DNA of 64,000 nucleotides from positions 40,622,848 to 40,686,847 of the forward strand of contig CAIIXF020000006.1 in assembly GCA_903813345.2 (NCBI GenBank). Reading direction: 5' to 3'. The notes below the pieces were generated by a model. That model saw nothing but the letters and a program-made list of their open reading frames with translations. It was not told where the DNA came from and ran no database searches. Both the position numbers and the translations under genes were made by a program. Positions 1-13,053 of the stretch are shown here, piece by piece; positions within the stretch are counted from its first letter, which is position 1; every line of letters starts with the position of its first letter. Origin of the DNA: Owenia fusiformis. Taxonomy: Eukaryota > Annelida > Polychaeta > Sabellida > Oweniidae.

Positions 1-1971
1 GGCATATTGATAATTTAGATTCTGTTGTCATTGACGATATCAAAGATGCTATATTTTGGCGATACCCGACCCAATATGATCAAAATTGGGATTTCATATG
101 AAACAACATCATCACAAGAGCTTAATACATACACAGAATTTGGGACAATTAAGTCCCATGAAATGAGGACCAAGTGATCCAAGAGTTGAAGCGACGGTTA
201 TGTCCACCATTTGTGACAACGGTATCTGACTTTACAGTTGTCAGGCTATTCAGGGGTGGTAATGGGTGTTTGACTGAGTGGTTCAGGACTTGTATAAAAG
301 GTGTGTTAACTTGTATGTCTGTGTGCCTGTGCACACAAAAGAACACAGGGCTCATCTGAGGAGTTGTTTCTGGCTCTGACATCAAGTTTAAAATACAGAA
401 TATACCAATGAGGTATTGCTCACCAAATATGGTGGTAACAAAGATATAACAATAATAACTAGACTTTAGAAATTGAACGAGTTCAATTTCAGACTCCAGC
501 TTTAGACTTAATTAAGCCCAGTCATCCAAAATAAGCCAAGTCATCCAGAATAAGCCGAGTCATCCAGAAAAAGATGGATGGATGAAATAGGAAAGAAGGA
601 GAGGATAGAATTGCAAGGAAGGATAGGATAAGATAGAATTAGGAAGGAAAGGATAGGAAGGATAGGATACAATAAGATGGGATAGGATAGGGTAGTATAG
701 GAAGGAAAGATATGATGGAATACAATAGAATAGGAAAGAAGCTAAGTAGCCTTCAAGGTCCCCTCCTTTCATAGGCTTTCATTATATTAAGCTGTACTCA
801 GTCAGTACATCTCATATTTTACACTTCAAAAAATTGTTTCCCATTGACCCAAAATGGGGCACCAAATCTAGCGATGTTTGAACTTTCAAAACGCCATTAC
901 TTCCAAACTGGATCGAAATTTGGTTTGCAGATTCGCATTCCGGAGAAAAATTCTAGTCTTAATTCATAACTCCAATGATAAATATTTAGAACTTTTTATT
1001 TTGAGCTACTTTTCGGACACCATATCTCAAAAGTGGGTCAAAATATTTTCTGACAGTGAAAGGCTAAAACTATTAACACTCTTGGATACATGTATACACA
1101 ATTTCGAAGAATATTGATTTATTGAAGTGTAGTGTCAGCAATAATGAAAAGGCTGTTTCTAAGCTACATGATGAAATAAGATGAAGATGTTAAATAACAA
1201 CGAAGATGATTGATAGAATGTAGAAAATGTAAGATTTGACCTAGTTCTTGACCTTTGACCTAGATAAAAATTTCACCCAATTTCTGAGTATCCTGGTATA
1301 GGACCTTAATTGATCACATACAGGTCTTGGCTCAATGTCTTCTAGTCATTGAGAAAACGTGTGTAGAAGAATAAAAGGTAAAGAAGAAGAATATTGGCAA
1401 AAACAATAGACTCCAGATTTACATCTGGAGTCTAATAAAGAATACTGGCAAAAACAATAGACTCCAGATTTTCAATCTGATTTGGCCCTAACCCACCATA
1501 TCCCATTGGTTAACATGGGTTCTGCCGTTTTTTTAAAATTCCTCAACTTTGACATCAATTTTTGAACTATATTAATAGAGAGATTAAATTGAAAATAGCA
1601 TATCCATTTACAATATCAGTTTTTCTTTTGTTTCGGGCTTAGAAAATTTAGTTTTAAGATACATGGGGTGTAACAAGTAAACCTAGGCAGAAAAAGACTG
1701 GTCCTTAACTTTTTTTGAGGAGTATATGAACAATATAAAAATATAGATGTATTACTTTGCAATGATATTTTGAAAGGGTGGAGTGATTTCTGACCTGTTC
1801 AGTTTATCATTCTAATTAGAAAGGAAATTGAATGATATCCTGGTTAGTATTAAATAAACATATGTGTCGATTGCAGCATTAATCATCCATTTATTTGTTT
1901 TCTTATGATTCAAATACAGATTTAAATTCACTTTGTAGTGTTTTGTTCTGTTCCAATTCATTTTCACAGAT
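1..1971. other. Intergenic sequence left of the secreted gene
   Basis: I see no gene here. It holds a purine-rich GGATAGGATA-type low-complexity tract (about 575-735). It also holds two copies of a roughly 60-bp block (about 1388-1433 and 1438-1480), the first of which contains a perfect 11-bp inverted repeat with a 4-nt loop (AGACTCCAGAT, 1408-1418 against 1423-1433). The short ORFs in this stretch look random. The last ~80 bases are the 3' UTR of the minus-strand gene that ends at 1972. Confidence 0.5.
1890..1895 (-). promoter_or_regulatory. Poly(A) signal AATAAA of the secreted gene
   Basis: AATAAA on the minus strand, about 77 nt past the stop codon at 1972-1974. Spacing and orientation fit cleavage soon after. 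The base composition makes chance hexamers common, so this rests on position. Confidence 0.55.
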
Positions 1972-4900
1972 CTACCAATCTTTAAACACAGCCCAGGATC
2001 CTGTATCTGGATTGGGATTTGGAGGCACAACACCACTTGCCAAGTAGTTTATCCAGTCAGAGTATGTCCATGCAAATACACAATAGCCAAACTATAAAGA
2101 TAAATAATGTGTTTACAAAGGATGCACCACACTACACATTTAATTGATTTAATTTGGCTGTACTCAATTTGGCCAGTTTGTAGCTACATCATTTTTCAGA
2201 AAAATAAATATCAAATTGAAATTGGCAATCTTGTACAGGAAGGTGGGCGCCAAATTAAAGCAATTTACACTTGGATTCAAACAGTTAAGAATATACTTCA
2301 AAATGGTAAAAACAGTATTGCATCATATTTTACTTCATTCTTCCCTCTCTCTCTTCCCTCTATGTTTTTTTTATTTCTAATATTCACATTATGTATAAAT
2401 GTATTATTATATCACAGGTTATTTTGACCATGATGATGGTCACAATTATTAAATGCATTCTTGGTGACTAAAGTTAATAAGGGACAAATTGATAATTTAG
2501 TAATTGATAATTTGAAACTTACGTCATAATATAAAGCTGGTCTTGTAAATCCAAGTTTGAATGGGCACTTATTACCAGCTAGTTTGACTGTAACACATGA
2601 AAACATGGCATTTGATGTTTGGTGTCTTGAAGTTTAAGTGCATGTTATCCTGTTAATATATCCTACTTCCCTTTGTTCATGATCAGTTGTCAATACTTTA
2701 TATTTTAGTTCAAGCCTTTTATAGACTATTTTAAATCATGCTTATAATGTTAAACTGACAACACAGAAAATTACAAATTTGCGATAAAATGAAAAGTTGC
2801 AAAAGTAATAAACTTCCACTCATACTACCTGAACATTTACTAAAAATCTTTTTAAGTACTTTTAATGTCATAAATTGTCATATTAAGGATGTAAAACAAC
2901 ATGTTTTAATAAAATAAGCATTTTTGTATTAAATCTTATAAATAAATCTGGCAAAATATTGATCTTGGATGGTCTAATCATAAGATATAGGATAAAAATT
3001 GACCACCAACTGGCTGCATGAAGTATTGAAGATGCAGCATTAACGTTTCATTATTTTTTTAAAGTTAAGCACATCAATGAAAGTTGCTGGGAGTTGCTGC
3101 ACAGTGCACAGGCAGCCATGCAACTTTCTGTGGTGTCAAGTTCATGTTTAAAAGTTTGACTAAAATGTATTTTGCACAAAGTATGATTACTTTTAAATTG
3201 GAAAATTATTAAGATAGCTATCACAATAGTGATCAGTGTTCTCAAACATTTATATTCTTGTGTCTGCCATTGTGAAATTGTTATTAGTAAATACTTACAA
3301 CCCACTGGCAGAGGTTCCTCCCATTCGGTGTGTCCATATGTTCCATCATCAAATTTCACTCCAAAGCAAGATGATATATTCCCATTTTCAATATGTATAT
3401 CAAAGTACTTGCCCACTCCCTCGCCTCTTTGTATTCTCTGTTCATAAAAGTAAAACCAAATTTAGATGATGGTGTTCAGTTTTGCTAAACCATTTCAATT
3501 TTTTTCATGATTTTGTTACAGCTCTATTATAAAGTATGTATTACCACTGTTTCAGAGTATTAACCCAATTCAAAAAATTAAAACTTACAGCTTTAGCGGC
3601 ATCAGACAGATTAACCTCATGAAATACTTCTATTCCCAAGTACTCAAACCAGACAATTAGAGTACAATCAATAATCTCTATCTTAATGGTGTGGTTCATG
3701 GGAGGCTTGGCTTCTGGACTTTCGTTGGTCACAACTGTTCCGTCAAAGTTGACAGCAACCATACCAAATATTGTTCCCGTTTTGCCAAAGAAAATCTTCT
3801 GGGTGGCTGGGATTTCAGCAGGTATAGGTGGAAATATTTGAGGGCATACAAGCTGCCCATTTCCACCAGCTTCACAGTTGCCTTCACTCATGTATGTGCC
3901 ATCATCCAGTAATGGGTCGGGTGCAAAGAAGTCCCAATGTGCACAGGCACATGTGGCTAAGATGTTCAAATCATCATTATTAATGAATATTATAATAATC
4001 TTGAATGGATTCAGTTTACTTGGTTATCGGTAAGGATGAAAATCTCATATTCTTTTCATATTACAACTCAATATTTTACTGTACTGTACTGTAGTACTGT
4101 TCTGTGCTGTACTGTTCTGTACTGTACTACACTGTACTGTATTACACTGTATGCATAGTCTTCTGAACTGCCAGTCATCATATCATTTAGCTCAGTGGAT
4201 ATAACAATAGATGAAAACGATAATATTGTTTTTTGATTGAATGTTTTATGGAGCTCTCAAATCAATTAAAATATGACTGTACTAACATGAAATATATTGA
4301 TGCAGTAAGGGTCATATGTGTAAAGCTTTATCTTATCTTTAATGTCAATATTCTAAAAGTTTGTAGTATTAAACATAATTTCTTACTATTTAGATGTTCA
4401 CATGCGCAGTATTTCAAACTGAAAGTTCCAGGCCATGGGCAGTATCCATACTCATGCCATTTTGGTATGTAGTATTTGCTGATGTTGAAACTATCTCTTA
4501 CATACTTAGGTCCATAACCCTGAGTATGGTTATCATAATCAACTCCTGTTAGACAGCATTCATTCTTTGCTGGATCAGCATGACACCTATTATGATGGGG
4601 ATGGAATCCTGGTTCTGCAATTTATAAGAGACATTCAAAGCGTATTAGATGCCACAGTCAAGGAAAAGTCAGGAAAACCCAAACTTATTTAAACTGCACC
4701 TGGAAAAAGGTTAAGATAGTCAGTGCATTTAAGAATTCTGAGGAAGGGAGGAAAAATCATGGAACGCAAGTGAAGCGAATGATATTATATTATTACCTGG
4801 AAAGGACTGGACCACAAACTGATAAATATTATATTTTATCCTATGACAAGTGAAGTTTCAGGTACATAACAGCGTGATGTAGAATTGATATCTTGTATAT

Positions 4901-7900
4901 TTTCCGCTGTGTTTGTTCAGTATTGAAAGAGTCAATTTGTTAGAATATCGCGCAGAGAGAAAACTGTCAAATGGATGCAGCAGATGGTAGAATTTCTCTC
5001 GATCAAAATGGATTTCTCAAAAATATTGAGAATAAGAACACTGTACTAAAGAAAGCAAACTTGGATTTGGGTGTCCTGAACACCTCACTCACTTGTGAAA
5101 CCCCATATCCAAAACCTCCCATAACATAGCCCTCATATTATTATTATTATATATTATTTGTATAGGATATCCTATGAATTTGAGTTATTTCATTTTTATT
5201 CACGAGTTAATATCAATATCTGGATGAGTGGGCGTAGCAAATGAGTGCAGATATTCATATCAATGAGTGGATTAAAATGATATCACGAAAATTCATAGGA
5301 TGTTCTATTTATTTACCCCATAGTTCACTTATAAAACTAACCAAACATTTCAAAACAACATCAATTCATTAATTCATCATGTGAAGTCATGAAATCATCA
5401 ATTGACAATACACGTCACATTGGCAGGAATTTTCAAATCCGTGGAAAAATGTGATATCTTTGGAATATTCTCTGTATTCCACAGATATCACTTTTTTCAT
5501 ATATTTGCAAAATATCATAAATATATTATATATATGTTATCCTACAGATTTTACCTCAAGTATGGGATAATATGTTTTATTTGATGGATACTAAATGTAT
5601 AATGGGATAACGACACAAGATTATTTTGGTATGCGCCAAAAAATTGTATCCAACTCTTATGATGTCTTAAAAATAGTATCCGTCAGATATGATTTTTTCA
5701 TTAGTTAGAATTTGGCGCCAAATAATTCCATACAAAAATAGTTACCACTGGATAAATATAATATCCCATGATTTTCTTGGGCGGACTCTTGGATATCGCC
5801 AATCTCTAGCTCCACTAATTTGCTGCGCTCTCTCTTGGAGAAGGGTGATATCCACTCATGGATAAAATTCCTCAAAAATCATAGGATATCCTCTATACAT
5901 TATACTACAATATATTATATTGTATGCTAAACGTGAAATTATGATAGTACCCCGGACAGGTTGTATGATGCAGTCGTTTTTTTACTCTATATTTTCAATA
6001 GAACAACCATTTTTATTGAAATTTTCAAGATTTATTCTCGAGACAATTTCCAACATGGAAAATAGATATTTTATCAAAATTTCCAATTTTATGATTTTGA
6101 CGGGCTTTTTTCAAAAACACTACACTGTCAATAAAATACAGGTTTTTGCTTGAACAATTGAACTTTTAACGTCATTTCAAATATTGTCTGGCTATGGAAT
6201 TTCAGGCCGCCTAGTCTTTCCAGATATATCTGTTGCCATCTATTAATAATTATGGCTGATTATTGTTATTCACTTGAGTCATATTCAATATTATTACAGT
6301 ACATTAGGCCAATAAAAATTTGTTGCCCTGGGCCTTGTTTTGTGAAGCGTTCCCTAGATTGAGCCCAGATAGAGGAGGTCAATCTTCTTGTCCACAGACA
6401 TGAGTTCAACTCACTGTTACAATTCACTGTTCAATACTGTCCAAAATAAAGTAAAACATTACGAATCTCCTATTTGAAATATTCTTGGCATTAGATCCTT
6501 CAGAGATGTTAATACAGCTGTGTCAAATTTTATCATGAAATTGTCAGGGAGACCTGACATTTTAAAAGCATGGTACAATTTACGTGCCACGGGCTCGCAT
6601 GCTGAGTGACGGTTGCGGAAAAACCCAGTGGAGAAAAAGGTGCGTTTTCAGAGAAAACGTGACCCAGAATGACAAGTTATTCATTGGCCTAATGCACTGT
6701 AATAATATTAGGCCTATTGAAGATGACTAAAATGAATAACAATAATCAGCCATAATTAATATGGCATCAAATACATCTGGAAAGACTTTAGGCTGTCAAA
6801 AATCCAATAGCTAGACAATCTTTGAAATGACGTCAAAAGTTCAATTGTTTAAGCAAAAACCTGTATTTTATTGACAGTGTGGTGTTTTTGAAAAAAGCCC
6901 GTCAAAATCACAAAATTGGAAATTTTGACAAAATATTTATTTTCCATGTTGGAAATTGTCTCCAGAATAAAATATGAAAATTCCAATAAGAATGGTTGTT
7001 CTATTGCAAATATAGAGTAAAAAAACGACTGCATCATACAACCTGTCCGGGGTACTAAACTATAAAATAATAGACTATTGTTTCGACAGTTTTACAATGA
7101 AAAAAGTCTTAAAAAGTAGGCTTACGATAAATTTTAGTACAGCTTAACACTTAAAGCTGAAAGTGTACAGTCTGTGAAAAAAGCAATTACTCTTACAGAG
7201 AACACACCTTTAATAATAAGTCAATGTACAACAGTATAAAGTATCATATATATATGTATATAAATATTACCACATAAGTGATTCTTAGAATCATCACATG
7301 ACCCAGGTGTCCAATAAGTGGCACAAGCGCAGAGTTCAGTGTTCCAATAGAGTTTCTCGTCACCCCAGTAACAAGTCCTGTTGTAGGCATGCAATTTGTC
7401 CGCTTCACATTGTTGGTAGTAACAACAGGCGTCAGTTGGCTCTTGATAGAAACCAGTCTTACACCATTCTACAAAAGTGAAGTTAATTAATTTAACTCTA
7501 TATATTTTTTAGAGGACTCAATTTTATTTTCAGTCCATTTTTATTTCAAGGAAGCATGAAATCTTGATCACTGGACATTCAAGTATATATTTTTTATCCA
7601 ATGTGTAATTTTCCTTGTAAAGATAACCACAACAAAAATACATAATATCTATAAATAAACCATGTCCACTAATAAAAAAAACTATAAAAAATCCCTGAAC
7701 AAAGCCCATCAATCCATTTAAATATTCAGTCATTAGAGCAAGCCACTAGATATGCCTTACCCTTATCTGTGACATCATGAGCTGAAAATGGAAAATTGTT
7801 CAGTTTTTGAAAATAGATCAGATTAACATATTAAACTAATGGAGATATTTCCTCGATTCTTGGTTGATAATGTTTTTCCACATGTTTCCAAGTTTATAAA

Positions 7901-8220
7901 GGGTCTAAATAAGGTCTATGTGATCATTTTATATACTATATATAGTATAATAATAATATAATTACATGAAAAATATGAGTAAGGAAATGTATAGTCAATT
8001 ATATATCTTACGCATTAGCATGGGGTACGGATCCCCACAATATGCCACACTGCACAGGCAGAAAAGGGCCACAAACTTGAACATCTGCAACATAACAATA
8101 TAGTAGAGTGTAGTATATGAACATGTATAGGCAGTAATATATCTTACTCATCACCACGGGGTACGGATCCCCACAATATGCCACGCTGCACAGGCAGAAG
8201 AGGACCACAAACTTGAACAT
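1972..8220 (-). CDS. Secreted cysteine-rich matrix-type protein with peritrophin-like motif
   Basis: Rebuilt from 9 exons, two of which are alternative: signal exon 8148-8220 or its duplicate 8012-8084, then 7761-7781 (a 21-nt microexon), 7271-7468, 4387-4614, 3589-3956, 3299-3437, 2523-2587 and 1972-2091. Every junction is GT-AG and all phases agree, giving 403 aa with a stop at 1972. It starts with a clear signal peptide (MFKFVVLFCLCSVAYC). Next comes a cysteine pattern like a chitin-binding peritrophin-A/CBM14 module (CKTGFYQEPTDACCYYQQC, ending ELCAC), then a second Cys-rich block (CHADPAKNECC to CACEHLN). The C-terminal half is beta-rich, with N-glycosylation sequons, and could be a laminin-G-like fold. 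Chitin-binding plus LamG-like order recalls molluscan Pif/BMSP shell matrix proteins, but no VWA domain is present and the family link is inference. Exon structure is strongly supported; function is not. Confidence 0.8.
4076..4155. repeat. Low-complexity ACTGT/GTACTGT tract
   Basis: Irregular repeats of ACTGT/GTACTGT inside the intron between the exons at 4387-4614 and 3589-3956. No coding role. Confidence 0.7.
5947..7055. mobile_element. MITE-like DNA transposon with long terminal inverted repeats
   Basis: The left end (GTACCCCGGACAGGTTG...) is repeated in inverse orientation at the right end. The inverted arms extend about 370 bp each (about 5947-6325 and 6680-7055) around a unique core of about 350 bp. 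TA flanks both ends (5945-5946 and 7056-7057), fitting a TA target-site duplication of the Tc1/mariner type. No transposase is readable. The similar 77- and 62-aa reading frames on opposite strands are just the two arms. It lies in an intron of the secreted gene. Confidence 0.8.
8012..8084 (-). CDS. Signal-peptide exon, copy B (duplicate)
   Basis: Also 73 nt, with intact acceptor and gtaaga donor and the same exit phase. It differs from copy A by V6A and by ending PYPMLM instead of PYPVVM. Either copy splices in frame to the 21-nt exon at 7761-7781. Using both would shift the frame, because 73 is not a multiple of three. It is therefore a candidate mutually exclusive first coding exon. Confidence 0.8.
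8148..8220 (-). CDS. Signal-peptide exon, copy A
   Basis: 73 nt between an acceptor (ttgcag directly before ATG) and a gtaaga-type donor. It codes for MFKFVVLFCLCSVAYCGDP followed by YPVVM and leaves one base for the next codon. The start codon is the first three bases of the exon, so the upstream exon is purely 5' UTR. It is the promoter-proximal member of a 136-bp tandem duplication. Confidence 0.85.
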
Positions 8221-9525
8221 CTGCAACATAACAGTTTTTTATAAAACTTGACTTTTACTTTCAGTTATGGTTTGGGAAAGTTGGGGGTTGTTTTCCTTTT
8301 GACTGGTGTATTCTCAGATGTTTTCTTCTTGCTGTGTTCTGTAAAAATTGCTAGATAAAAAGATGGCAGCACATGTGTTGGTAGGGCCAGAATACTATTG
8401 ATTGTATTGAGAATCCTTGCTGAAAGTCACTTAATTTCTTGATTTATCAAGTATTATCATTTGGATTCATGCTCTTGTTGACATGGAGATTGTGATTTAA
8501 GTTGTAAACCTTAAAAGAGAAAATTGACATTTTAAGTTTGTTTTTTAACATTGTGTCAATGGGGATTTAACCCGAACTTTTTCCAGAAAACTCGAAAATC
8601 CTTGAAATTTGAATAAAGGTAAATAACAGGGCTAATCAAAGTTGCTTTAAGAGAAAACTACACACATATTTCAAATATGCCATCAAATAGAAGAAAATCT
8701 AAGTTTTAAATGGTTAAAAACACAGTTCTCATAAAATCTCATTAAAAATGAAACTTCAATGAGATTTCAAAGCAATATTGCAAACTCTCTATGAGAAGCA
8801 TTCTAGGTTGTTATAAATTGAATCCAGTGTCAATATCTTTTTGTAGAGACAAATTAAACATTATGTAATCTCTACTAATTTTAAAATATGCATTTTTCAT
8901 CTCAATTAGATTTCCTTTGTGAACATGGTTGATAATGGAATTGTCCATATGACATTGGCTTAATATGGTTTATCTGTTGTTTTTTTGTGCTGTATTACTT
9001 TCAAATGTCACCCTTTCATTGTGCTTGCCCTTTCAATGGTAAGAATTAAACCAGTTTTAAAAGTTTTTTATAAAAGTTTGTACAAATGGCTTAGATCAGA
9101 TTGATTTTGAATCTTAACACAATATTTAGCATCTGATTCACTTTTAATTTTGCTCCTGAAACTATCTATTATTTCTATAATACACATCTTAATTGTCTAT
9201 AATTATTTCATTAATAACTGTGAATTCCTCTTTAACTAACCTAAAAAATTATGTAGTAAAGGACAATGTGCAATTATTGGCAAATATCCCTATGGTCAAA
9301 ATGAATCATTCGTAGGTGTAACATGAAGAATAAAATGTCATATAATACTTTGGAAAATATTAAAGTGCTCGGACACACATAAGCTGAGATAGGGATCATT
9401 TCGTTCAGTAAGGTTGTATTGACTTACATGGGGATGTGCACCATTGACTTAACATGAGGATATCAGCAGATCCCAATAGAGGCCATTGGTTTCAATTGAT
9501 TATCACAGAAATACCAAAAATACAC

Positions 9526-9628
9526 TATGACCTGAATCGATTGCAAACTTAATAATTTCACAATACGACACAAATGGTTTATCTCATCAAATGTGCAAAT
9601 ATGAAGTTTGCAATCGATTCAGGTCATA
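9526..9628. repeat. Perfect 25-bp inverted repeat (hairpin)
   Basis: Bases 9526-9550 (starting TATGACCTGAATCGATTGC) and 9604-9628 are exact reverse complements, separated by 53 nt. It lies in the first intron of the secreted gene. It could be a small foldback element or a structured RNA. No known family is recognised. Confidence 0.75.
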
Positions 9629-10323
9629 CTTAAAATTAAAAGATTGTACATTTTTTCATCATTTTTTCCCCTACAAAATGGCTATAGAAAAATGCTCCAA
9701 AAACAACTTTTACACTTATCAAATATCATACAAGTTTGTAAAACCAAAGATTATACTATTATATTTAATTATGTAGTAACATATTTGGATAAGATGCAGG
9801 GATGCGTAGGATGTAAATGGATTTTGACAGACACAAAAATACTTCCTGGTTTGGAATCTATACCTCTACACTTCATGATTGAATTATGACCCTAATAAGT
9901 GGCCTATACATCAATACAGTGCTGAATATAGGTCAACAAGATACTAGTGTGCATATAAATGTAATAATTGAAGCAGAATACTCATTTTGAAAAATCAGAT
10001 GAATTATTTTTTTCCCATGGGGAGATCCCAATGGCAGGTGTATAACGTCCTTTAGCAGTCATTATTAGATTAGAACTAACAGATGAACGTCTTTGGTACC
10101 ACCTTAGAGTTACTATTCAGAGCTAATTGCGACTAAATATGTTTCTTAAATAGTAGAAATGCAATGTTTAAATAGAAAAAATAATTTTGTTAAAATATCA
10201 TTATTGCATCAACTAACATTAACACATCTTTATTAACAAACGAGTTCCCTTAAAAATGCAGTTAAAAGATGAACTTTGAAAAAATATTCACTTGCTTTCG
10301 ATATTCAATTATGATCTTCTTAC

Positions 10324-10350
10324 CTTGCTTGAGATCCCAAAAGATGCGAT
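10324..10350 (-). other. Non-coding first exon of the secreted gene
   Basis: Downstream of the TATA-like box the minus strand reads to a good donor (CAAG followed by gtaaga, exon edge at 10324). There is no ATG in the exon, which fits a spliced 5' UTR leading to the acceptor in front of the signal-peptide exon. The 5' end at about 10350 is inferred from TATA spacing. Confidence 0.5.
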
Positions 10351-10372
10351 GAAAACAGCCTCAAGAACTGCT

Positions 10373-10382
10373 CCTTATATAA
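10373..10382 (-). promoter_or_regulatory. TATA box of the secreted gene
   Basis: TTATATAAGG on the minus strand, placed about 25-30 nt before the inferred start of the 5' UTR exon. A strong TATA box suits a highly expressed, tissue-specific secreted product. Confidence 0.5.
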
Positions 10383-13053
10383 CAATAGTTTTTGTTGAGG
10401 CAATATCTTGATACCTTAATTGCTCTTATATGCCAATAACATTTTCAATAAAAATGACTTTTATGATTTGGAAGCCATCTTGGATGCTAGATTTTCTAAT
10501 ACTTTTCCTATTTTCTACTGGAATATTTTAATAATTCATGATTTAATATAATTTTATTTTAATTGGCTTGCATTTTCATTTTCTGATGTCACACAAACTT
10601 AAGTGTTTAAAGCAAAGTCATTTCAAAACACAAGCATCATTTCATGGATGTGTAACTGAATACTTTTTATTAATTATTATTATTACATAATATTCTTTCT
10701 ATTTGTCACTCAGCTTTGATGTCAAAAGATTCACATTTTATGAGGGGGCTGTTTGAAATAAAACTATTTTCAAATTATTTTACGATAAACTCAACATTGT
10801 TATAGGTCATGCCATTCTCAGGGGTCTACTGTCTATGTTATTATAAGCCCATAATACAAGTATTTATCCATAATATCTTCTCATCAATATTTGGTCAAGG
10901 ATTGTCTTTTAGGAGGCACAAAGGGCAACATCAAAAAATACAATCATACATCTAGACATGCACAATGGCTACTGCCACCAGTCACTTAATACAAAATAAT
11001 AATAAATTAAACTAAATTTGAAAAAAGATAAGTTAGTCAATTAATAGTAATAACATTTTCATGTTTTCATGCACTTTTATCATGTATGCATATAAAATAT
11101 GTTTTAAATTTTGAAATTCATTAGCATGATAACTTATATAATGTTTATCCAACTGACTCATTTATGTAAGTAATAGCTTGACATAACAATGAATGTCAGT
11201 TGTCAGTTGAATATTTTATCTTGTCTTTTGTAAACCAATGTAATTGAATGACATATTAGATAAGAAGAATGCTTGGTATGCATACTCTATATTAATCATA
11301 ATATTTAATTTTATCAGATTTTTTATTTAATTTCATTTTGATGATAGAGCAACATAAGTTTCATGAAGTGAATGCATCATTTGTCTTGGAATGAGAAAAA
11401 AATTAAATTGTCATTTCATAATATATGATAGAAATCTCACTAGATTGTACTTATTACAAAATCAACTTAACCTCTTAAAATATTGACATTAATGACATTG
11501 TGAGATGTTAGAGGATTCTAACAATTCCATTGGACAAAGGTGTGTCGATCTCTGTATTACTATTTTATGTTAACGCCATAAAAGACAAGTAGAATATTTT
11601 AAGGAATCATGAATGCCACTCACTTCATTGTGGGTGCCATCTTGTTTGCTTCAAATATTCAAACAGATGTATAATTTTTTTTAATAAATTTATTCAAGTT
11701 GATTGGCTTTGGCAATATAATATGTTGGTCTTATGAATCTTTTAAATACATTTGTGTTTTTTTTGTTACTAAATAAGCCAGAGATGTAATATTTGAGATG
11801 TCTCTGGACATCTGCATCAGTTTGCAATGTGTCCTATCAGTTTATCAGTTGTTTCCAACTGGGAATCACAGAATGGGATGAGGAGTCCAGAATATGCCAT
11901 CATAATTCTTATTCAAAATATGGTAAAGAATAATATTGTGAGAAATAAGCGATAACTCAAGGATAGGCATGAATATTGAATGTCCCGAATTAATTGAACT
12001 TGAAAAATACTTAGTAATTCAGATATGAAGATAATTGTATGCATCAATTCCATATGTTTTCAGGTATAGCAGCAAAGCTTTAAAAGGCAAACCAGAAATT
12101 AAATTAACCATTGGATTTGTAACAATTGTCATTTGGTGTCAAGTTTTTGGTTCAGATCATAGTCATGTTAAAACTACTCATAAATTTCTTGAGATATCTA
12201 TGAGTCCGCCACCACTATGTTTTGAATGACTAATCAAAAAGTTTGGATTTTTAAACTAATTGCAATGATTAAATTTTTACATGATCGTGAAATGGACATT
12301 TTTATGATATTATTTTGTCAGTAAGGTCATCACCAAGGCCATAATTTATTTGTTGATATGTTTTCAAAATGTTAAATTAACTTTCTTCACAATGTCATAC
12401 TAACTCAGTAAATGACAAACCTTCACTCATTTCTACATTTATTATTCCCTTTGGGTTTACAATTGTTATTTTTGAATTCATTAATGCCAATTACATTCTA
12501 GTGTATGTCTGGCAATTTTTGCTTTGAGTTCAGAAATTCAATGTAATGATGATATATTTTGTAAAATTTTGTCAAATTAAATCTGGTATCAATATTTGTA
12601 GGAGAATTTCAATTTTTGTGCCATGTACTTTAGTTCTAGTTATAGATAGTATGTTGTTTAATTTCTTTCAGTAATTGATATGGTTTTATTGAATCCCTCC
12701 CATCTGTAATTCATATCTAAACAATATTTTAGCATATGGCAGATTCCATGGGCAATGATACATGAAGTAGTAACAATTGGTAAATTCTATTTGATATAAC
12801 TTAACTTGTACTTGAGATATACTGTATAATACTTGACATTAGAGGTGTCATGGCTCAGACATTTTTCGGGTAGGTTTGGGTCAGTAAAAAGGTTTGCGGG
12901 TCGGGTGATTTTGGTCTCTCTTCATTATTCTTTAAATTCTGTTATTCTACCAAAGCCTGCTCCATGTGTGTTAATATCAATGACATTTAATGTGTGCTAC
13001 TTTTATGTCAACACAAGTAAAATACATGTACTTGACATTATATATACTTGCAG
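10383..13053. other. Gene-poor interval
   Basis: AT-rich sequence between the promoter of the minus-strand secreted gene and the plus-strand exons at 13054. I see no convincing coding exon, RNA gene or complete transposon. Earlier exons of the plus-strand gene should lie here or be embedded further left, but I could not identify them. Confidence 0.4.

Larger units (their letters stand above)
7999..8235. repeat. 136-bp tandem duplication containing the signal-peptide exon
   Basis: Two head-to-tail copies with a period of 136 bp, each holding acceptor, complete 73-nt exon, donor and some intron. Divergence is low (a few substitutions), so the duplication is recent. Confidence 0.85.
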
